Shown: positions 44,431-56,600 of the stretch, in pieces
How the letters are laid out: every line of letters begins with the position of its first letter
How positions within the stretch are numbered: the first letter of the stretch is position 1
DNA from: Epiperipatus broadwayi
Taxonomy: Eukaryota > Onychophora > Udeonychophora > Euonychophora > Peripatidae
Reading direction: 5' to 3'
DNA: 64,000 bases
NCBI GenBank assembly: GCA_028023455.1
Contig: JAQFVV010000207.1
Location: forward strand, 248,001 to 312,000
Notes under the pieces: generated by a model
Database searches by the model: none
Told to the model about the DNA's origin: nothing
The model's input: only the letters and a program-made list of their open reading frames with translations
Program-made: the position numbers and the translations under genes

Positions 44431-45451
44431 CACTTATCAATTTAGAACTTGTTTGAGTTATTGGTACACTCTCTGTATGATCTATTTATGTATTTACCTA
44501 TAAGAACAAAATAAGTAACATTAATTGTATTATTATCATTTGTAATGAATTTTATAAATGTAAGTTTTTATATTACTTAGAAAATAGCTTTATAATAAAA
44601 TGTATATTTTTATCAAATAATCAAGTGCTCTTGGTAAACAAGCACTAGAAATGACAAAGTTGAATTTTGAGCCAGAGATCTCAGCTTTGAAGTCAATCAT
44701 TTTATCATTATAATGATATATGCAATGTACATCATTTTATATTGAAAGTTAAATTTGTCAATCAATAAACAATCACAAGATTGGTTAACTGGTGTTCATG
44801 TGAAAATTGATTTTTTACTTTGAGTTTATCTCCCTATATTTGCTCTTAGCATGATAGGACATAGTTGTAAACATATTTTAAGATATCTATTTATCTACCT
44901 ATGGAATTTATGCAAAAAAATCAAGAAAAAATAGTTTTTTTTTTTTTTTATGTTTTAGATTCATTTACAAGGTTCATTCCCTACATATACTTAAAATATA
45001 TAAATAAAGTCATATGAAAAAGTATAATACCCTTAAGTTGCATCAATATTCAACCTTTGGATCAGGCCACAGTTTCTCACATATGCCCTCATCATTTTAA
45101 TATTTATGATATCAAATGATTAAAATTTGTGGTAATTATAACATAATCAGGCTTGCACTTGATGGCATTGTTGGCAGTCAAAAACAATACAATACAATGT
45201 TCGGGGCCACGTGATTTTTAAATCGAATCGCTGTTTTTTTTTTTTTGGTTATTAATTTATTGATTGCTATAACTTTTTTTTTTCATGCCTTTTTATTAAA
45301 AAAGTTGTTTAATTTTAATTTTGTATTTAGTAAATGACAACCTTTTTTTTTATTTTTAATTTGCTGTTTTTGGACAAAGCTGCTACTCTGCGATGTCTAT
45401 TATCGATGTCCTTCGCTTAATTATTGCTTTCTACATAACAAAACAACTGTC
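44431..45451. other. AT-rich DNA, no gene seen
   Basis: No recognisable frame. Poly-T tracts at about 44935-44949 and 45234-45246. A slightly GC-richer patch begins near 45195 (GTTCGGGGCCACGTGATTT) and runs into the telomere-like tract. Confidence 0.4.
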
Positions 45452-45492
45452 TAGGGTTAGGGTTAGGTTTTGGGTTAGTTTTAGGGTTAGTG
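45452..45492 (+). repeat. Short interstitial TTAGGG-like tract
   Basis: TAGGGTTAGGGTTAGGTTTT, then GGGTTAGTTTTAGGGTTAG: about six imperfect units of the animal telomere repeat. It could be a repair scar or part of a transposon that carries such repeats. Confidence 0.8.
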
Positions 45493-48400
45493 TTCTGTTG
45501 TTTGTAATGCTAAAATAAAAGATATCAAAACCATAGTCGGACAAAAGAAAGAAACTCAAACTTTTTTAAACAACAACAAACACATACAAATGTCTTCTTT
45601 ACTTATTAAACATGTTTATAATATGTGCTTTCTATGAAATTTACAAAAAATCGTGTATATTTTTATTGGACAGCAGAAATGTCCAGCTTCTGTTGTCAGC
45701 AACTGCGAAAAAGTTATGCATATGCCATCCATTTTATCAACTCTACATGGTATTTCACGTGAAAACGAGATTTTGCATGCGATATCGGCCGAATTCTTTT
45801 TTACCTACACTCGGCAAGCTTTTACACCTTACACATTCTCTAAACAAGGATGTGGCCATTTATAAAATTATTATAAATTCATGTTTATTAAATTAATTAT
45901 AAATACAAATATTGTGTAACGGAGATTGTAAAAATTTGACTAATCCAAGTAAACATACATATATATCAAACTGTACATGAAAGATAAGTGTGTGGATTCA
46001 CAATAACTGTCACGAAGCAGAAATAGGCCGTATTATTTCTGCATTACACCATCATAAACGGCCTTCTAATGGCTAAGACAAACATAGATGTTTTCTATAG
46101 CCATAAGTCAGGCCTTGTAAATGGCATTTGTTAGGTGTTTTGGCAAGCCAGAATGCCATCAAGTGGCCAAGCCCGATTACATTATAAGTACCATCTCTGC
46201 TTTGCAATTATCCTACTAAACATTTACCATCACTATTATTTAAGCATATTAATGATTAGTACTATTTGTTTATTAAGTTAGAAATTATCATATCATTCAT
46301 AGCCCACATATAAATGTTAGGATTAAAAATTACATGTCTGCTTTTGAATTACATGTAAACCCAAGAAATAATTTAATTTCTTCTCTCTTTGTAATACCTT
46401 TTTAAATATACTTAAAAACTTTCATTCAACCATTGATTTTTAAACCATATTAATAAAGACATATGAAGAAATAAAATGACCTCAAAGAGGTATTTTAGGC
46501 TAACCTACACGTGACTTTATCATTCTAACGTATGAAAGAAATACTGTGTCAGAAATGGTAAAACATCATTCATAATAATTATTGCCATTTAAATTTTTAA
46601 AACAGCTGATAGTCTGTTATAAACTAACACTTTTATTTTCAGTTTACCATATACTTTACTGTAATATTTGCGTATTATATAATTTGGAATTATTTTCACA
46701 CTCTTATTTATATGTATGTGTGTCTGTCTTATGCACTTATTTCTTATAATTAGTAAATATTCAGTTTTAGGACTGTTTTTCTTTCTGTTAATTTCGGATA
46801 ATGCCATATGCTAAAAGAATTTGTAGAAATAGTTTTATGTCTGTGTATGTGTATTTATTTTTCAATGTATAGAATGAAATTTATAAAGTAGCTGTGAGAA
46901 AGAAAGTTATTCATAATACGTTCTATGTAGATTGGGATTGAGAACTCTCTCCCTTATTATATCCCAGTATTTGCCATGAGTCAAATATATTCCTAGATTG
47001 CGTATGTATGCATTGTAAAATGATATTTTATGAAGTTAAGTGATATATTTTCCTTTTATTCTGGTGCTGAGACATAGTTCCACCAATAGTGTACCTCGAA
47101 GTTAGGTAGTCGTCATTTGATTTATTAGCCAAGAAGCTGTAGAAGCTTGTTTATTCCTTATGCGCTTAAATTTTTCTTGAATGTTTATTTTTGTGTTATC
47201 ATAGAATCATAGCTATATGTAATGCAGTTGGTGGATAAATAAATAGTAAGATTAAATTCTTTATTGAATATTATAGCAGAAATAGTGTTATATCTGTTGG
47301 TTGGTTTATGGCATTGTCCGAATTATAATACTTAATTAGTAATTCATAAGTAAATTAACAACACGTGAATGTATTGATTTATCTTAAATTATAGAGTAAG
47401 AAGTGACATACATATGTAGTGCAAATAATCTTCCAGATATGCGAGTATAATATTATTAAACTTACACATCAGGAAATATATATTTTGAATTCTATCATGC
47501 TTTAAATCATCAAATCATCAGAATGATTATTTTTATTGTGAATATATATAAAAAAAATAGATATTTAAAAGAATTATTTTATGGAGCCATTTAAAGTTAC
47601 TCTCTTTACAGCCAAAGTTAGTAATTTATTTTATTCCTATAATTGATAATGTGACCTCTCCAACTTATATGTTCGTGCCCATAATAGAATATTAGGGCAT
47701 TATTTTATTTCTTAACTTATGTTCATAAATGTCTAATCAATAAATGACAAAATATGTAATAGAAATAATTTCGAACCCAGATTAGCAAACTTATTTCTGA
47801 GTTTAGAAATTAGGACAAACAGTCCTACAGTGAATTACCTATATTTATTTGGATATCAAATGTAAATAATATGTTATTTATTCAAAACATTGTCTTGAGT
47901 TGTTCTTATATGCATTCATATTCCAGCTTCCACATTCCACATATCTATTGCCACATAAATACATTGCTTTGTAAATTTGATAAACATACTGAAACCTGAT
48001 AATATTGTTCTCTTGATCCAAACATTACATGAAATCCTTTACCATTTGGTAAACTTATAAAAGGTTGCATACTTGGTTTATTATTTAGACAATGAGGTGA
48101 GATTAAGATACCCTATTTCCTTCATTATCTAATTGCTAGACCAGTAAAACATTATTCAATTTATTCCATTATATTTTTTTTATTTATAGTTATAAATTAC
48201 TGGATAATAGGATTTCTTTAATCAAACTGTATTACAGATTCCCTGAGATCTGATTTCATATTCCCAAATTAATATTACTTTATCTACTTAGCTTAAGGTA
48301 TGCTAAATAGTGGAATTATTTAGTGTTATATATAATTTTTCTGTTAAAATTATATTGAGCTAATATAGATAGAGTATATTTAGATGATTGAAGAGGTAAA

Positions 48401-48713
48401 ATTTGAAATTATATTTATTAACTTGGATAAATGAAACTTTGCTGGCCTCCATCATTTGGTTGATTAATAAATAAGGCATATATTTTATTTTAATGGTTGG
48501 TAGTATTTCTTTTTTTATTTATTTATATTCTATATGTTAATGACCTCTTATAACTCTCCACTGAGCTAAGCTATAAGTTAGCCATAAGTTGAAGAGTCTC
48601 AGTATTAATTCAAGGTCAAATAAAGTGTTAATTTATTCTATTCATTAATAGAATTGGCACCCTGGGCATTTGCTCATATAATATAAAGTATCAGTGTTGT
48701 GTGTGGAGGTTGC

Positions 48714-48746
<33 letters not shown>

Positions 48747-48984
48747 TATATTAAGGATATTGGCATATTATCAAACTGAATTATTATTTATGTTTAAATT
48801 GTTATAAAACTCATTATAATGAAAGCTGTTTATTTATAGACTATTTAGATTTAATAATTAACCTTCACATTAAAAGGCTCTTCCAAATGTATTTTGATAA
48901 TTTCCACTAGAGGGAGCCATGGACCTCAGTTAATATTAAGTTAAGTGTTATGAATAGATATAGTTATTTTGGGAATTATTTTAA
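45493..48984. other. AT-rich DNA, no supported gene
   Basis: Overlapping plus frames at 45612-45896 and 45653-45865 (94 and 70 codons) lie in a less AT-rich patch, but neither shows a domain and both cannot be real. A patch at 46010-46200 with AAGCAGAAATAGGCCG and AAGTGGCCAAGCCCG is GC-richer and unexplained. (TA)n(TG)n microsatellite at 48713-48746. Confidence 0.4.
48713..48746 (+). repeat. (TA)n(TG)n microsatellite
   Basis: Seven TA units followed by about ten TG units, ending TTATATTAAGG. Confidence 0.95.
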
Positions 48985-50090
48985 GTAATCAGAACAATTA
49001 TTTGGATGAATGGGAGAAAAAATTATAAATGAAGCAAAGAAAAGAAAGGGGTTGATAAAGAAATTAACAGTGTTTTCATATAATAAATATGATGTAGCTA
49101 GAATTATATGGAAAAGAGTTGCAGAGTAGGGTTAACATATGGTAATGATGCATTATATGTTAGTAATGGGGTATTAAATTACTTAGAAAAAGTTCAAAGG
49201 GAAGTAGGAAGACATGCATTGGATGCAGATGTATGGACAGCAAGGGAGGCAATTCAAGGAGAAATGGGATGGTCAAGTTTTCAAATGAGAGATGCAAAAA
49301 GTAAAATGAAAATGTTTGGTAGATTGCAGTTTGTGGATAATAAAAGAATAGCTAAAATAGTATTTAATTGGGTTATGAGTAAAGACCAGATAACAAGATG
49401 GGTGAGAAAGGTAATATGGTATGCAAAAGATTTGGATAAAGAATTTATCTGTATATTTGTATAAAAGATGGGATGATTGTGTTAGGAGGATTGTTGAGTG
49501 TTATAGTGGTAAGGAATGGGATAAAAGAATAGATTTACTAATAAAGAGTTAGAGAGATGGAGAACTAGTATAGAGAGTAAAAAGAGTTTAAATATATATA
49601 TAGAAATAAACAGAATATTAGGTGTGAGTTAATTTATGATAATAGTAAGGAAAACAGTTTATTGTTTAAGACTCGAACAGGATCTTTAGCAACAAGAGAA
49701 TATACATATAAATGGAAAAATATAGGTAATTTAGTCTGTAAATTATGTAAGGAATAAATAAAAAATATTAGGCATTTGTTAATTGAATGTAAATGCATGA
49801 AAACAAAAAGGGCACATATAATGAAGTTATGGGAAAATAAATGTGAAAAAAGTGATTATACAGAAAGTAGATTATTGGTTTTTATGCTGGGTTTGGAAAA
49901 AGATAAGGGGGATTTAGATATAGAGGCTGTAGAGTTGACAAAGATTATGTTGTGGAAATGGGATGGAGCAGAATATGGGAAAAATTAGACTGGGGAATGT
50001 AAAATTAAGTAGCTAACAAGTTTTTCTTGTTATAATTGCTGAGAGATTCTTGACTTCGTTTAAGGAGTAGCTACAGTACATCACATCACA
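48985..50090 (+). pseudogene. 3' fragment of the 25-29 kb LINE family
   Basis: The frame 49108-49464 contains LEKVQREVGRHALDADVW, EAIQGEMGWSSF, KSKMKM and LQFV, the same blocks as the minus copy near 26.1-26.3 kb. Downstream (about 49670-49990, shifted frames) are TRTGSLATREYTYKWKN, a CKLCKE...IRHLLIECKCM Cys/His block, and FMLGLEKDK...LDIEAVEL with MLWKWDGAE. The 3' end is a CATCACATCACATCATC microsatellite-like tail at about 50077-50094. It is 5'-truncated near 48985, as usual for LINE copies. It lacks the RT core. It is purine-rich on the plus strand, the mirror image of the minus copy's bias. Confidence 0.75.
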
Positions 50091-53000
50091 TCATCAAATG
50101 TTTCTGGCTTCCGGTTTTGCTTCCTTTTTTCTAGTTTAGGGAATTAAATTTCTCTAAAACTATCCCTATTACAAAAAGAGTTTTTTAACTTTCTTTTCAT
50201 ATACAAGCTGTATCAACCATGTAATCACAAGTAAGAATAACTTCAACTTTTATAAAAAACACTATGTAAATATATGGCAGCCACTGAAATTACAAATGAT
50301 TTCTACAAAGATTTTATCTTTTAATGAGAATTTTCATTTCACTTGATTTTGTTGAATGAATGAAATCCAGTTGTTGGGAGGCCCCAGGGACCTAAATCCT
50401 AGTTCTTTTGAGGGAGGGGGATGGGATGAGGGTGCTGTGGTGATTGTTACCAATGTTAGTTTTTCTCATTCACAAGATAGAAAAAATAATGTTGTTTATG
50501 GTGATTCTTTAATGTTATTATTATGAGTGATTTTATCCATGTATGATTGCAAAATAAATTGCAGTTTGGCCTCGTGATTCTAATTGCAAATGATCCACCT
50601 TATTTAATTTTATTACTTTCCATGTTGTTATTGATAGAGCTGCTTTTTCTGTTGATGTGATTTTCATGATGGATTAGAATGGTTGTCAGCAGAGACATTT
50701 TGAAGCTTGGATTTTTTTTCCTTGTTCTCCATAGTTTTTCCATAATTTTTCCAAAGTATTCAGGATTGCTTTCTTGTGAAGATATTTGAGGCCATTTGGA
50801 AAAACTGAACAGTAGATTGATTTAGTCTGTATTTTATGTTATCTCCAAGTGTTTTTCTATTACTCAACTTATCTACTGCAAATTGGATTTCCCAATAATG
50901 TACTTCTGAAAGACTATTCATATTTGATTTCTAGACTTTACAAATAATTCCTAATTGTAACATTCATTTGTCTATAATGGTTAATATACACCCTTTTCAT
51001 GTCCCTTTCCTATTTCATATATATCCTTTCCTTTTCACCATGTTGCTCCTGAATTTCATTTTTACCATTTTTTGTAAACCTCTTAATTTAACTGTATTTG
51101 TACCTTTTTTTGATGAATAAACAACTTTCATCACTGAGAAAAAAAAAATATTTTTAATATTTATTTATGAGTTTTGATTATATAATGTGGGCTTAATTTT
51201 GTTGAAAGATTATAAAAATTTTATTTCATATCTTCTACATAAATTACATTTATAATGAAATAAAAAATACCTACTTATTGTTAATTTATAAACTCTATTG
51301 TTTTTATTTTTTTTAAATGGAGATTTAGCATCAGCATAAATATAAAATAAATTGCTAAAATAATGACTAGAAATATAAAATAAATAAACAGGTTCTCCGA
51401 AGAAGAAATGTAATTTGAATAATTTCCTATTAAATCAAGTACTGAAAAAAAAAACTTTTATTATTATTTCTCATTGTAGATATCATCATAAATATGGAGT
51501 TTTATGCAAATGTAGGAATATTTATGTCGGTGTTATTATTTTATTGAAACAAAAGAGTATTTAATTTTAAAATTATAGCATAAAAAAAGATTGAATAAAA
51601 CATTAATGAATTTTTAAATATTTTTATTTTAACTCATTAATATATATATATATATATTGTAATATCTTTTACTAATCTGATCATCATCATTTTATATTGC
51701 TAGATATAAATTTACTTGAGTGATCTTATATATAGTTAAGTTATAAGATATACATAAAATGCAAAGCCCCAATATTATCTTTGGATTATTAATTAATAAG
51801 CACTATTTATTTGACGCTAAATTTTGAATATAATTATTTAAAGAAATCTTAAAATTATTTAAATATGATTATTGTGATATTGATGGGTAGAAAACTATTT
51901 AATTAATTCTATGAAGCCTAAATAAGTGAAGAGTATGAATAGAGGGTGAATAGTAGTTGTTATATTCTTTCTTTTTTCTTTTCACTGCTATTATCGTTTT
52001 TATTTTTATGATAATATGTAATAAAATAAATACCAAAATGAGTTACCTATTGTTACTCTAAACTACTTGAATTTAAAACCTTTTACTAAGCAATTTCATA
52101 AATAAGCACTAAGAGTATTTTTATATATTGTATATTTTATGCATGTTGGATAACTATTATGTGTTCTATAATTAATACATGTTACTTTTGCTGAATTATA
52201 AGTATTTGAATTTCCTTATCATAATTTTATTATTGATTCTGGTTAATTTTAAAATATAAAAATATGATAGATGTCATTATGTATGCAGTATAAATTAAAA
52301 GTTAATTAGATGACAATTACATTGAGAGGAGCATAAAATTATTTGCCAAAAAAATATTTTATATTTTAAAATTATATATATATATATATATCCAGATTTA
52401 ATAATCTCTATCAGTGCAAAATTAGAGAAGCCATTGAGATACTTAAAAGGCCAGATTGTATCAATAAGTGAGATGATACAAGCAAACTTCCTCCTATTTG
52501 GAAAGATTTCTTTAAAAAACATTCTTAATTTAACATTTTTACTATTGATGTAACTTTAGCATTTTTTTCAAATCAGTGATTGTAGCGCCTCTACAACCAT
52601 CTTTCTACCTTTTATCACCCAGTGGATGACTTGTGTGATCAAGTCAAAATGTTGGTATATCAATATTTAAATTTTTTAACATGGATGAACCCACAGAATA
52701 TATCTTATATATATATTGATACAAAGATTTTCACAGGTTGCATATATAAAAGACATATTTTGCAGGTTCATCGATCATTTACTGAAGATTTGCTATCTTA
52801 ATATAAACTGAGCACTGATTATATATTGTGTGGGAGATGTTGATTTAGACCAAGTGATGAGTACTGGTTCAGCACAAAATACATATATTGGAGATCATTT
52901 ATCTTTTTCACATTTATGTGATCATGTATATTGGTTGTATAAAATAGAGTAGATGATGAAAGGCAACATAAAAGTTTGGGTTCAAATCCATTCTAATTTG

Positions 53001-54789
53001 TCATAGTGTATACATAAAAAAAAGTTGAATAGTTAAAAAGCAATTCAGAAGGTATTTATCCATAAGACTTGTGACTATTTGTAATATATATGATTCTCAA
53101 CTGTGCACAGCATGTAAGATAAAAAAAGAAATTGTAATTCATTGCTAATAATTCACTTTTGAAAACACTATATTAGAAAAAATTTGGTCATAAATGTTGC
53201 TTCTATCTTTGTTTGAAAGCAACCAAACATGACAAAAATATTCTATCTTTAACACATTCTTTTATAATGAAGTATAATTTATCTACAAATAAGCATGTGT
53301 TATTTGAAATTTTGGAAAACAGCTTCAATTAAATCTTCTTTCATTCTACAGTAAAGTCCATCTTCAGAATATATATATATATGTAAAATATATTTTTATA
53401 CATACTCTTTTATTTAATTTGATTAGTAGTGCAATAAAAACCAAAAAAGAAATTACTCAATAACTGTTTTTATAAAATATTATATATATGCATATTACCT
53501 ATATTTATGTTTTAGTATTCAGATATTTTTAATGGACTCTTTATAATTATCGGTATTCAAATTTAAAAATTAAAAATCTAAACAATTTCATCATTCCAGA
53601 GTTTGAAATAGAAATTCATGTTCATTTAAATTGTTTGCAAGATTTTTCTATTTATAAATGCAGCACATTAAAACAAGTTGTAATCAAAAATTCAAAAGAA
53701 ATTAAGATTTCATCTTTCATTTTTCTTTCTTTTAATTAACTGTTTTAAAGCAATTATAAATTCAATAAAATAATATTTTTTAAAAATTATTCTGCCATAA
53801 TCTATTGCACATTGCTGAAAACACTGCTTGAAATTTGGTTCCCCAACATTGTTAGTTGAACAACTGCAACCCTAAATGTTGCACTATCATATTGCCTTGT
53901 CGTTGGTAGCTGACATGGATACAAAATGTGGAAACTAAAAGTTCAATAGAAATATTTAAAATCAGTTTTATTAAACTCTAATAAACAAACAAACAACAAA
54001 CAGAATTTCTAAATTAAATAAAAGTATTTAAAAACAAAGAAAAAGATAACAATTTTAATATCCAAATGATGTATCAGCAAATTTGATGTAATGTAATATA
54101 TAAAATCAGTAGCATGTAAGATATTTTTTAAAAGAAAAGGTTAGTTTATCTGTAAGCTACTTAAGTAGATAATTATTTGTAATTCTGTTTGACAACCAAA
54201 ATCAATTACTTGCAACTGTATCCCGAATGTTTACTTAAAACAAAAATTAACTGGTAACAACTTTAATATCCAAGCAAAGTTCCATCAGTTTCTTGATTAA
54301 ACATAATGTGGTAAATCAATATTATATGCATGCCACTTTTTTAAAGGATTAATTCTTAAGTTGTAATCAAGTAAATAGAAGAAATGAATTGACATTCATT
54401 TTGCTTTTTTTTTTAATTATTTGCAATTTTATGTGACAGCCAAAATTAGAACACATATTCTATCCTACAATTTTATTTTAAAAACTAAAAAAGGTAGTGA
54501 GTTGTACAAACATATTTATATCTGCAATTTGATTTAGAAATATTTCGTGAAAATAGTTTCATGCTACGAAAATTTGAAGTGTTAAAAAGTTATAATAATT
54601 TATTTATTATATGCTTGCAACACTGAATGAAATATAATCAAAATGTTTGCATTTTCAATAAATTTTTATATAAGGAAAATGCCCAAAAATTTTTTTTTGT
54701 AAAGCAGTTACTTTTATTTTAAATCATTTTTTTTTTAAAAAAATTTCAATTTTTATAACAAATATTTTACTACTTACTAATACAAATTT
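50091..54789. other. AT-rich DNA, no gene seen
   Basis: A GC-richer patch at 50370-50440 (GAGGCCCCAGGGACC) and a coding-like plus stretch to about 51120 match nothing known to me. (TA)n at 51641-51659 is followed by TTGTAATAT. (TA)n at 52375-52391, 53368-53383. The remainder is low-complexity. Confidence 0.4.
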
Positions 54790-55454
54790 TAAACATAGGC
54801 AAAAGCATAATGAGACTGCTAAGAAGCTAAATCATTGGCTGATAGATGACTTAGGATTTGGAGAGTTTACTATTAAATCTTCTTTCGAGTTTGTAGAGCG
54901 AATCAAGAATGTGTTAATAAGGCCCGAGTTTAAAATTGCTGTGTTAAATATTTCAGAGTTATATGGGTCTGTTAATAGAAAGAAGTCTATTGATATTATA
55001 CAACAAGAACTCATAAATAAAAATGTGGCTCAGGCTCACGTTAGTTTCATAACAGAATTTTTGAGATGGTTAGATGTAAATATTATGGCAACATTTGAAG
55101 GCAAGTGGTACCACATGAAAGATGGGTGGCCACCCATGAGCAGCATCATGGCTAGTATCTATTTGAATTTTTATGAAAATTAAGTATCTGAATGCAATAT
55201 AGTAGATAATAATATAATATATATGAGGTATGTGGATGACTTATTCATTGCTGCTCCAGTAAATATTGTTGAGCACATCAAAAATCAGATATAAGTGAAC
55301 ACATCATTGAATTTAAATATTACATGGGAGAATATGGGGCAAGATGTAAAATATTTAGATATCAAGGTACACAGAAAGGGAAATTTGCTTAACTATACAA
55401 TGGTCATGAAGCCACCAGAAGTTTGTGGACAGATTCACCCTGAATCATATACAC

Positions 55455-55937
55455 CAGGGGTGGGCAATTATTTTGGCTCAGGGGCCACATAGGTGGGTGG
55501 ATGGCCACTTTGTGGAAGCGAAGGTTAGCGGAGGGCCACATCTTTTTTTCATGACACAATAAACACACTTCTTATTCCCTGTATTACCAAATAAATATTT
55601 GTTTGCCCATTCTTCATTAAACACATGACATTCATTACTGATTTTACATTTTTTTGGAGCATTCATGGTTTCACTAAAGTTGGAAATGTATATCTTTGCT
55701 AATGCAAAGACAAAATTGAAAGTAATCAGATCAACTGGAAAAGCACTGCACATCGTATCTATATTGTGCATGTGTATTGATGTGGTCATCCTAGTGGAAA
55801 ATATGAGAAGAATATTCAGTCATGCAATGGGAAGGAAATCTCAGTCCCAGGTGGATTTTTCTGATTGTCTTGGTGGGCCACATAAAAACTCTTAGTGGGC
55901 CACATGTGGCCCCCAGGCCACTATTTTCCCACCCCTG
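55455..55937 (-). mobile_element. hAT-type non-autonomous transposon inserted in the Penelope-like RT
   Basis: A 483-bp element has ends CAGGGGTGGGCAATTATTTT and its inverted partner (…TTTTCCCACCCCTG). It is flanked by a perfect 8-bp duplication ATATACAC (55447-55454 and 55938-55945), the hAT hallmark. CAGGGGTGGG termini and a GGCCACAT subterminal repeat are common in animal hAT elements. On its minus strand, 55789-55478 keeps a frame with CHVFNEEWANKYLFGN-GNKKC-YC, like the BED-finger-like N-terminus of hAT/GTF2IRD2-type transposases. It is therefore an internal deletion derivative of an autonomous copy. Removal restores the host reading direction across the site. Confidence 0.9.
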
Positions 55938-56279
55938 ATATACACCTATGACACACAAGTTTGCTGGATTGACATCATTTCTTTTCAGAAATTATTATTT
56001 GTGTAAGTTTGAGGCAGACAGAAGGTCTAACTTAATTAATTATGCTAACAACTTAATCAAATCAGGATACAGGTGCAATATAGTATACAACACAATTAGA
56101 CATTTTGTAAATAATATTGGAAAACACAGAGATGAAGACAACAAACCTTGAATATTGTGCCCTATGTGCACTCTTTGCATAAAACATTTTATAAGACTTT
56201 CTCTAAGGAATTTCGTTTGAGTTTTCATACACCCATCTCAACTAATAGGCTTATTAACAACCCTAAAGACACTATAGCT

Positions 56280-56530
56280 TCTGATCAGACCCCACAGGTT
56301 GTGTACAGAGTGACATGCCCTCATCATAGATGCAAAGCATTATACTATGGTGAAACAAGAGCCACGATAGCTACTAGGATATCACAACACGAGTATAGAT
56401 ACAATAAGGCACATACGGATCCAGAATGCACTTCAATTTTTGCACAACATCAAAAAATGTCAGGACATATGTTCGAACCCGCATCTGCAAAATTAGTGTG
56501 TACTGAGAGGCATGATATTAAGTGAAAGGT
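56280..56530 (+). pseudogene. GIY-YIG endonuclease domain of the Penelope-like element
   Basis: In PLEs this domain nicks the target DNA. Seen here: VVYRVTCPHHRCK with two Cys and His-rich spacing (about 56298-56336), LYYGETRATIATRISQHEY (about 56341-56397) covering the second half of the GIY-YIG core, the catalytic Arg, and a QH pair. Then NKAHTDPECTSIF-QHQKMSGHMF, the C-terminal part with the E/H residues. The GIY tripeptide is represented by VYR. The frame ends at 56525 (HDIK stop). Confidence 0.8.
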
Positions 56531-56600
56531 AAAAGAAGCTTACTTTATAGCAGAGGACTCCTTTGCCATTAATCATAAGGATGCATGTTTTGCTATATCT

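Larger units (their letters stand above)
54790..56600 (+). pseudogene. Penelope-like element: RT plus GIY-YIG endonuclease, split by a MITE
   Basis: The reverse transcriptase begins about 54795. FEFVERIKNVL and AVLNISELYGSVN (54880-54975) match the SFDV-SLFT-P block. DGWPPMSSIMASIYLNFYEN (55122-55182) matches the MGS-SP--A-IY-E block. MRYVDDLFIA (about 55223-55252) is the catalytic motif with both Asp intact. KYLDIKVHRKG (about 55350-55382) matches the LPFLD block. After the MITE, THKFAGLTSFLFRNYY continues the thumb. The frame 56148-56525 ends in a GIY-YIG domain (VVYRVTCP...ALYYGETRATIATRISQH, with R and H of the catalytic set). In the RT, KIAVLN replaces the usual catalytic SFD Asp. Stops at 55183 and 55292 and a frame change near 56150 make it inactive. 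Confidence 0.85.

Noticed and set aside
45612-45896. Overlapping 94- and 70-codon plus frames in a less AT-rich patch
   Set aside because: No domain, signal or repeat partner was recognised. The two frames overlap in different registers, and lengths are within chance for such a patch.
48907-48921. CCACTAGAGGGAGCC, close to a CTCF-type motif
   Set aside because: A single short match in 64 kb with one key base different. No supporting context.
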